NCBI GenBank assembly: GCA_951804985.1
Contig: OX638133.1
Span: 79,054,812-79,118,811, forward strand
Reading direction: 5' to 3'
DNA from: Dryomyza anilis
Taxonomy: Eukaryota; Arthropoda; Insecta; Diptera; Dryomyzidae
Length of the DNA: 64,000 nucleotides
Shown here: one piece after another, positions 58,521 to 64,000 of the stretch
Position numbering within the stretch: the first letter of the stretch is position 1
Layout of the letters: every line of letters begins with the position of its first letter
The notes under the pieces: model-generated
The model's database searches: none
Seen by the model: the letters and a program-made list of their open reading frames with translations, nothing else
Told to the model about the DNA's origin: nothing
Translations under genes and position numbers: made by a program

Positions 58521-59215
58521 TTTTATACCCTACACTAAGAGTGAAAGGGTATATTCAGTTTGGTACGCCGTTTGTAACACCCAGAAGGAAGCATCTCCGG
58601 TATGGAAAAGTATATATATTCTTGATCAGCATGACCTCCTGAGTCGATTTAGCGATGTCCGTCTGTCCGTCTGTCTGTCTGTCTGTTGAAATCCCTACTA
58701 CTTTTAAAATTGAAGAGCTAGATAAATGAAACTTATAACTTAGATTACTAATATACCTACGCTGTATGTGCGAGATCGGTCCATTGTGACCTATGATCCG
58801 ACCATTTATGTTCAAATACCTCATATAAAATGTACATATAAAGATCAATTTTTATGTATACGTGCTTAGGTAAATTTTTTTGGTCAAATATATATCGATA
58901 TCATGCTCAAATACATTTTAATAATGTTTCCCGGCAAAAAGACTTGTGGTTCACAAAAAAAAAAATCGAAATTCGGTACACCTACCCATTTGTAAATATG
59001 GGTATCAAATGAATGGAAATTCTTCAGCGATTGAATGTTTGTAGTTATTTTCAGGATTCGTATACCCTGGTGACCTATATATCACTTTGACTGGTAACCA
59101 CACATATGTGTAGGGTATTTATAGTCGGCTTAGACCGACTATAATTTTGATAATCCTAACTATCATAATTACACCTACTTTAAAATTTCCCATGTGATCT
59201 AACCTTCCAAACTGG
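58521..59215 (-). mobile_element. Mini-me element, near full length
   Basis: Minus orientation, from the TATACCCTACACTAAGAGTG terminus through the core and a short GTCC/GTCT tract (58659-58687) to the ATAGTCGGCTTAGACCGACT hairpin (59128) and the complement of CCAGTT.GGAAGGTTAGATC at 59215. It is very similar to the 12.05- and 54.25-kb copies. Confidence 0.82.
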
Positions 59216-59274
59216 TTTGTATTTGTATTACGTATTGTTAAATTTATAAATATATTTTAAAAAAATTACATTGG

Positions 59275-59345
59275 AAATTTTAGTATTTTGGAGGGGAGGG
59301 GATTCAGAACCCCTATAAACCCCCGCTGGCTACGGGCCTGGTTCA
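59275..59345 (-). repeat. Inverted relative of the 16.2-kb GGCCCG.AGCCAG fragment
   Basis: AACCCCTATAAACCCCCGCT followed by GGCTACGGGCCTGG complements the 16.2-kb block. Family not identified. Confidence 0.5.
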
Positions 59346-59608
59346 TGCAAATGCAAATTTTTGTATAGCGCGATGTTTTCCATGTTTAATATTGAAAAAG
59401 TAATTTCATTCTTATCTTTTGTTGGAATTTTGAAAATAAAAGAAAATATAGCCTATTTGACAAAAAGCAACGCCATAAATATATCCAATATATACTGTAA
59501 CCTGGGATAAATGAATGATATTTTCTTGCCATTTTTTAAATGAACAACCATATTTAGGAACCATATTTAAAATTTTTCAAATTTATTAAAATAAAATAAA
59601 TTCTATCA
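59346..59608. other. AT-rich spacer
   Basis: Nothing recognised. Confidence 0.5.
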
Positions 59609-60088
59609 ATACATAGAAAAAATTTCACCAAAAATTTCACCAACTACCTGGATTCATCATATTGATGAATTCATTCATTGAATTAAAATCGTATTTTTTA
59701 AATGTTTTTTATTTTCGATATTTTTTTAACATCAAATATCAAACACATATTTTTCTCCTTTTACATATTTATTTTTAATTATTTAAGGATTTATAATATA
59801 TAATTATATTATAATTATTCGAAGACTCCATTTCATCATATTAATGAAAAAGTGAACATCATATTGATGAATTTTGTTCTTCAAACTATATTCATTTAAA
59901 TACCATAAATCCTACAAGAATTATAAATATGTCAATGTGTAAATGGTGACCAATGTTTGTTTGAAATTTGATGATATTAAAAATATTAAAAATGAAAAAC
60001 ACTGAAAAAAATACGATTTTAGTTTAATAAGTGACATCATCAATATGATGAATATTGGTTGTTGGCGAAATTTGTTTTTTGTGTGTAG
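59609..60088. mobile_element. 480-bp element with ~75-bp inverted arms
   Basis: The left arm (59609-59690, AAATTTCACCAAC..ATTCATCATATTGATG, then TAAAATCGTA) pairs with the right arm (60012-60088, TACGATTTTA..ATCAATATGATGAAT..GTTGGCGAAATTTG). The near-palindrome TTCATCATATTGATGAA occurs four times in variant form. It is non-coding. Confidence 0.78.
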
Positions 60089-61000
60089 AAAAATGAAAAT
60101 ACTATCGAAATACATGTATTTATGGAAATTGTTTATTTGAATATTTAAGACTTTTTAATTTAAAAAATTTCACACGATCGTATATAAAACAAAATTTCAA
60201 GTTCATCGAGATTATATTTTCCTGAGCTATAACTAAATTTTTTTAATATAAAATTAAATCGAATGTCGAATTGAAATTCTTTAAGTAGGAAGGAATTAAA
60301 TTCGATTATATTAAAAAATTCGGATTTCGATCGAATGCGAATTATCATTTATGACAAATATTTTTTAATGGAATTTGTTGTTAAAAATGAATTTATGTAA
60401 TAAGATTAAAATTTAATTTAATAAACATCATCTAGAAAATAAAAGACTCAAATTATATATTTTCCAAGAAAATTTTATTTAAAACATTATGATTAATTTA
60501 TTAATTTAAATATAAAATACACAATAATAAATCACAGCAAAGTCTCGAATTACATATCAATTTAAAACTAATTTTATAAAACTGATGTAATTTGGATAAA
60601 ATTATAAAAAATTCGGTCACTTGCAGGTTGCAACGCGTTGAAAGACGATGAACGACTGGCTGCTGTGTAGGAGATGAACTAATTTCGCTCTCAAAAAATT
60701 ATTAAAAAAAATAAAAATATATATAGAAAAACCGAGTAATATAAAAAATATGAAAAAATTAAAAAAAAAAATCACTTCAAAATGATTAACTGCAAAGATT
60801 TCGAAAAATGCGTGGTTCAGACATTCAACAAAATAAACGGCTCTCACGAGTTGAAGATTTTTGATTTAATTTTGTTGTTGAAGAGGAGGAACTCAACTTG
60901 ACGATAGACCCCAAAAGACAGAAGATAGACGGATGAAGAAGAAATAGTAGTAGTAACAGAATAATTGTAAATTTATGCGCCCGTACATGTTACAATAACA
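60089..61000. other. AT-rich intergenic DNA, becoming GC-richer to the right
   Basis: No gene supported. From about 60610 the sequence becomes less AT-rich and looks like unique host DNA leading into the promoter region. Confidence 0.45.
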
Positions 61001-61054
61001 ATTATGAACAGCGCGCGGCAGCGTTGCGAAGCATCCACATGTTGGGAAGTAGTA

Positions 61055-61573
61055 GTATCTACTGGATGCATGTTGTCGCGTACCGTGTATATCGTCGCGA
61101 GCGCTGAGTATCTGCAGCAGCAAAACATGTATCTAAGCGATTTGATTACTCCCGCGTTGCTCATTTTGTTTGTTATTTTTTTTTCCAATATTTTTGTTGG
61201 TTTTTTTTTTTACTAGCAACAACATTCATTACATTTTTTGTTGTTGCTGTTTAATGAAAGTATCTGTTTATCTGCAAGATACGACGACGCTCACTTGCTG
61301 CGTATCTGCGCCGAGTAATGCGCCGAATAAAGCTTCGTGTTTTTGTAGTTTACTATAACAAATTTTTGCGCTTTTCGGTAGTTGGCTCAAAAAATATATA
61401 TTTTTTTTATTATTTTATTTTTTTTTTTAAAGCACTCATCTTCTTAGCAGCTGGTTGTTGTTGTCTTAGAGCAGCAAAAGTCTGATTGTTGTCTGTCTAT
61501 CTGTCTTTTGGTCTGCCCTGTGCCGAGTGCATTTGCAGTTTTATTATTATTGTTGTTGTTGTACAAGTATCTG
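61055..61573 (+). promoter_or_regulatory. Candidate upstream regulatory region with clustered GTATCTG motifs
   Basis: GTATCT occurs at 61055, 61108, 61129, 61260, 61302 and 61567, as its complement at 61277, and as TTATCTG at 61268. Five of these read GTATCTG or TATCTG with G next. The spacing places them 0.2-0.7 kb upstream of the exon-1 promoter. The motif contains GATA in complement, but AGATAC is not a perfect WGATAR site; the binding factor is unknown. Confidence 0.45.
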
Positions 61574-61753
61574 TTACTCTGCCGAGAGTAGAGCAGCCTC
61601 GAGCGCGCGCCGCACAGTTCACTTGAATTTTCAATTTGGCGCGCAATTTTTTCCTCTACTACTCTACCGCGACTACGACTACTACTTCTTCTTCTTTGAT
61701 TTTTTTTTATTTTGATTTTGATTTTCGTTGCCATTTTTTGTGACTATTTCAAA

Positions 61754-61785
61754 TATAAATACTGCTGCGCGTATTTGGATCAGCA
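61754..61785 (+). promoter_or_regulatory. TATA box and initiator of the downstream gene
   Basis: TATAAATA (61754-61761) lies 28 bp before the A of a TCAGCA initiator-like motif (61780-61785). Both are in the expected places for a fly RNA polymerase II core promoter. Confidence 0.6.
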
Positions 61786-61905
61786 TCAAATCCATTTCAA
61801 CCATCTTCGCAAGAAGTACAGCAAACAGGATAAACGTAAAGTTGTAAAAAACACTTTTTCGTGTGTGTCAAACTAAAAACAAGTCAGAAAATATACAAAA
61901 TGAAG
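61782..61905 (+). CDS. First exon of a gene continuing beyond the window
   Basis: Inferred exon 1 with a 118-nt leader (61782-61899), the start codon at 61900-61902 in a perfect fly context (CAAAATG), one Lys codon, and then a GT donor (AAG|GTACAT). Only Met-Lys is encoded here. An ATG followed within a few codons by a donor, behind a TATA promoter, is the usual layout of insect cuticle-protein genes and some other small secreted proteins, whose signal peptide is completed in exon 2. The product cannot be identified because no exon 2 was found before 64000, so the intron exceeds 2.1 kb. Alternatively this could be a fortuitous match; the combined TATA, initiator, start context and donor make that less likely. 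Confidence 0.55.
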
Positions 61906-64000
61906 GTACATCAAATATTTAAAAAAATATATATTTTTAATTTTATAAAAAAAAAGTTTTTAAAAAATTATAAAAAAATGGTTTTAAGATTTCAATGAAA
62001 ATTTCAATTTGCACAAAAAAGGGTTTAGAAAATTTGTGAATTAAAAAAATAATAATTTCCAAAAAAAAAAATAAAAAACAATGTAAAAATCAATCACATT
62101 TAATCATTTTAAAAATTTATAAAAAAGGCAAAACTAAAACTATGAAAAGAAAGTGTTAAATTCAAGTGTTATTTTAAATGCAAAAGTGTTTTATTGTGGT
62201 CTTAAAAAATCAGTGCTAAAAATGTTGTTTTTTTTTTCATTAAATTATGGAATTTTTGCTTCACTATTTTAATAAAGTATAAAGAAACAATTTTCATTGT
62301 TTTAAAAATTATAACTGTTTATGAATTTGCATATTTTATTTTAAATTTAAATTTTTCATTAAAAATATTCATACTCAATTTTACATTTTTCATATTTAAT
62401 TTGAATTTGTATTTATTTAATTGAAAATTTTCATATTCAATTTAAAATATTTCTTATTTGGTTTAAAAAGTTCATATTTAATACCATATTTATTTATTTT
62501 ATTTATTTATTTTATCATATTTAATTTTAAATTGTTCATACTTATTTCATATATATTTAATTCATCTTTTTTCATATTTATTAATTAAAGTTCTCAATTT
62601 TTTGGTATGAAGTTCAAATTTTCATATATAGATTTCCAATATTTTCATACGAAGTGCCTAATTTTTCATTTCTTATTTTTTATAATTTAAGTTCTGAATT
62701 TTCTTTATTCATTATTTTATTATTAATTTTATATTTTTCATGTTGGATTTAATTTTTTTTTTTTAATTAAAATATGCATATTCAATTCTAAAATGTTCAT
62801 ATTAAAATGTAGATTTTACAGACTTTGATTCTTACATGAATTTTAATAATTTTGAATTTGTCATAATTAATTTACATACTTAATTCTATTAATTAAATTC
62901 CATTTATTTCATATTTGATTTTAATAATTTATATTTCATTTTACATTTTTTATACATTTTTTATATTGAATTCTAAATTTTATTATGTTTGATTTTATAT
63001 TCGTCGTCTTTAATTCCAATTAATTCATATTTTATTTTAAAATTTACATATTTAATTTAAAATTTGGTATATTTGGTATATAAATTTGTCATATTTTCAT
63101 AATTTACATAATTCTAAATTAAATATTTAATTACTCGAATTTTTATTATTTTGAAATTTGGTTGATATTCATTTTTAAATATTACATTTTGTTTTGTGAC
63201 ATTTGTAATATAAGAACCAATAATTTCATAGTAATGTAATTTATTATTTTTAATAGTTATTATTCATCTTTCTTTTTTTGTTTTAAAATTATTTTATTTG
63301 CATAGTAGTTAATTTTTAAAAACTACATATATAAAACTTTAGTCTTTAAATATTTCGAAGTTATTTTTTCATCTCAATACCTCAATTTTAACAATCCTTT
63401 TTTATGAATATATATTAAAAAAAAATCAATGTCAAGTTTGCAGTACCACTTAATAACAAATAATAAATTAAAATTATAAATTTCGTGTGCCAAAACAAAA
63501 TGCACATAAAATATTTAAATTTAAAACCCAAAAATTAAAACCGCATGCATCTGTCAATACAATATTGATATAAAATTTATTCAAGCACCAAATTAAAATT
63601 CAATTTGCAACTAATCAATGCATGATTAATTAGGCAGCAAATGTAATGCTGAAAGCAACATTGAAAAATTGTTAAAATACAGCACGCGATAAAAGTTGTA
63701 TTTTAAATATAAACAAAATATTTTAAATACATTTTGTAACCAATAAAATTATATTACTAAAATTCGCTGCAGTTCGTTGCTTAAGTCTTTCGTTATTATA
63801 GTTATTGATTTCTTTATTTTTTCAATTTTTATTTTACAAAATTTGTAAATCAAACGCGCGCGCATCATCAGCCAGACTTAATGTGCAGAGATATTAATTG
63901 TTGCCACTCATGTTTAATGCATATTCAATCCATTGCAATCAGTTGCAATTTTAAATGCCGGCATCATCGTCAATCGACGTTTAATATTCAATGTGTTGCA
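61906..64000 (+). other. Presumed first intron, with a diverged AT-rich minisatellite
   Basis: 62330-63130 consists of very degenerate repeats of a 19-20-bp TTTTCATATTTAATTTTAAA-like unit, an old decayed relative in style (not sequence) of the 36-kb minisatellite. 63480-64000 is less AT-rich, with TGCATGATTAATTAGGCAGC and GCATCATCGTCAATCGACG, probably unique host DNA. No second exon was recognised. Confidence 0.5.

Overview
This window is nuclear DNA of a higher fly, most likely a calyptrate such as a blowfly, flesh fly or house-fly relative; that placement is inference. The signs are a strongly AT-rich base composition, fly-style promoters (TATA box plus TCAGT initiator), tiny introns of about 60 bp, Tc1/mariner, jockey-type LINE, hAT-like and Helitron-like remains, and several copies of the dipteran 'mini-me' repeat (a GTCY tract, a conserved core, then a TA tract). 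It is almost entirely intergenic. Only one complete protein gene, two tRNA genes and the first exon of a further gene can be supported.

Layout. 1-2.9 kb: AT-rich DNA with a 17-bp repeat and a block of GGTTG/CAACC palindromes. 2.9-5.2 kb: a dead LINE reverse-transcriptase fragment abutting a 1.27-kb foldback palindrome. 5.4-6.3 kb: a 427-bp tandem duplication. 7-14.5 kb: small inverted-repeat elements, a decayed DD37E Tc1/mariner copy that sits inside a mini-me element, and further mini-me copies. 14.7-20.4 kb: a duplicated C-type lectin locus, first a pseudogene and then an intact three-exon gene. 20.97-24.08 kb: a hAT-like element with near-matching 8-bp target duplications, containing both a smaller inverted-repeat element and a Helitron-like element. 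24.3-24.65 kb: divergent tRNA-Trp and tRNA-Glu genes.

The middle is satellite country: about 4.5 kb of an 8-bp unit (AATAAATC) at 27.7-32.2 kb, followed by about 0.75 kb of T/G-rich low-complexity DNA; about 1.4 kb of a 19-bp unit at 35.8-37.3 kb; and about 2.85 kb of an almost invariant 11-bp unit at 44.05-46.9 kb. Foldback and inverted-repeat elements lie between them, including a 64-bp near-perfect hairpin inserted precisely into the left arm of a larger element at 38.1 kb.

The right part holds a second DD37E transposon with a transposase broken by a single frameshift (49.3-50.6 kb), a 3.2-kb palindromic element split by three later insertions (54.2-57.3 kb), another mini-me copy, and at 61.75-61.91 kb a promoter and first exon ending ATG-AAG|GT. 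The rest of that gene lies beyond the window. No new multi-gene system is visible. The main interest is the layered record of element-into-element insertion, the long palindromes that could make double-stranded RNA, and the unusual satellites.
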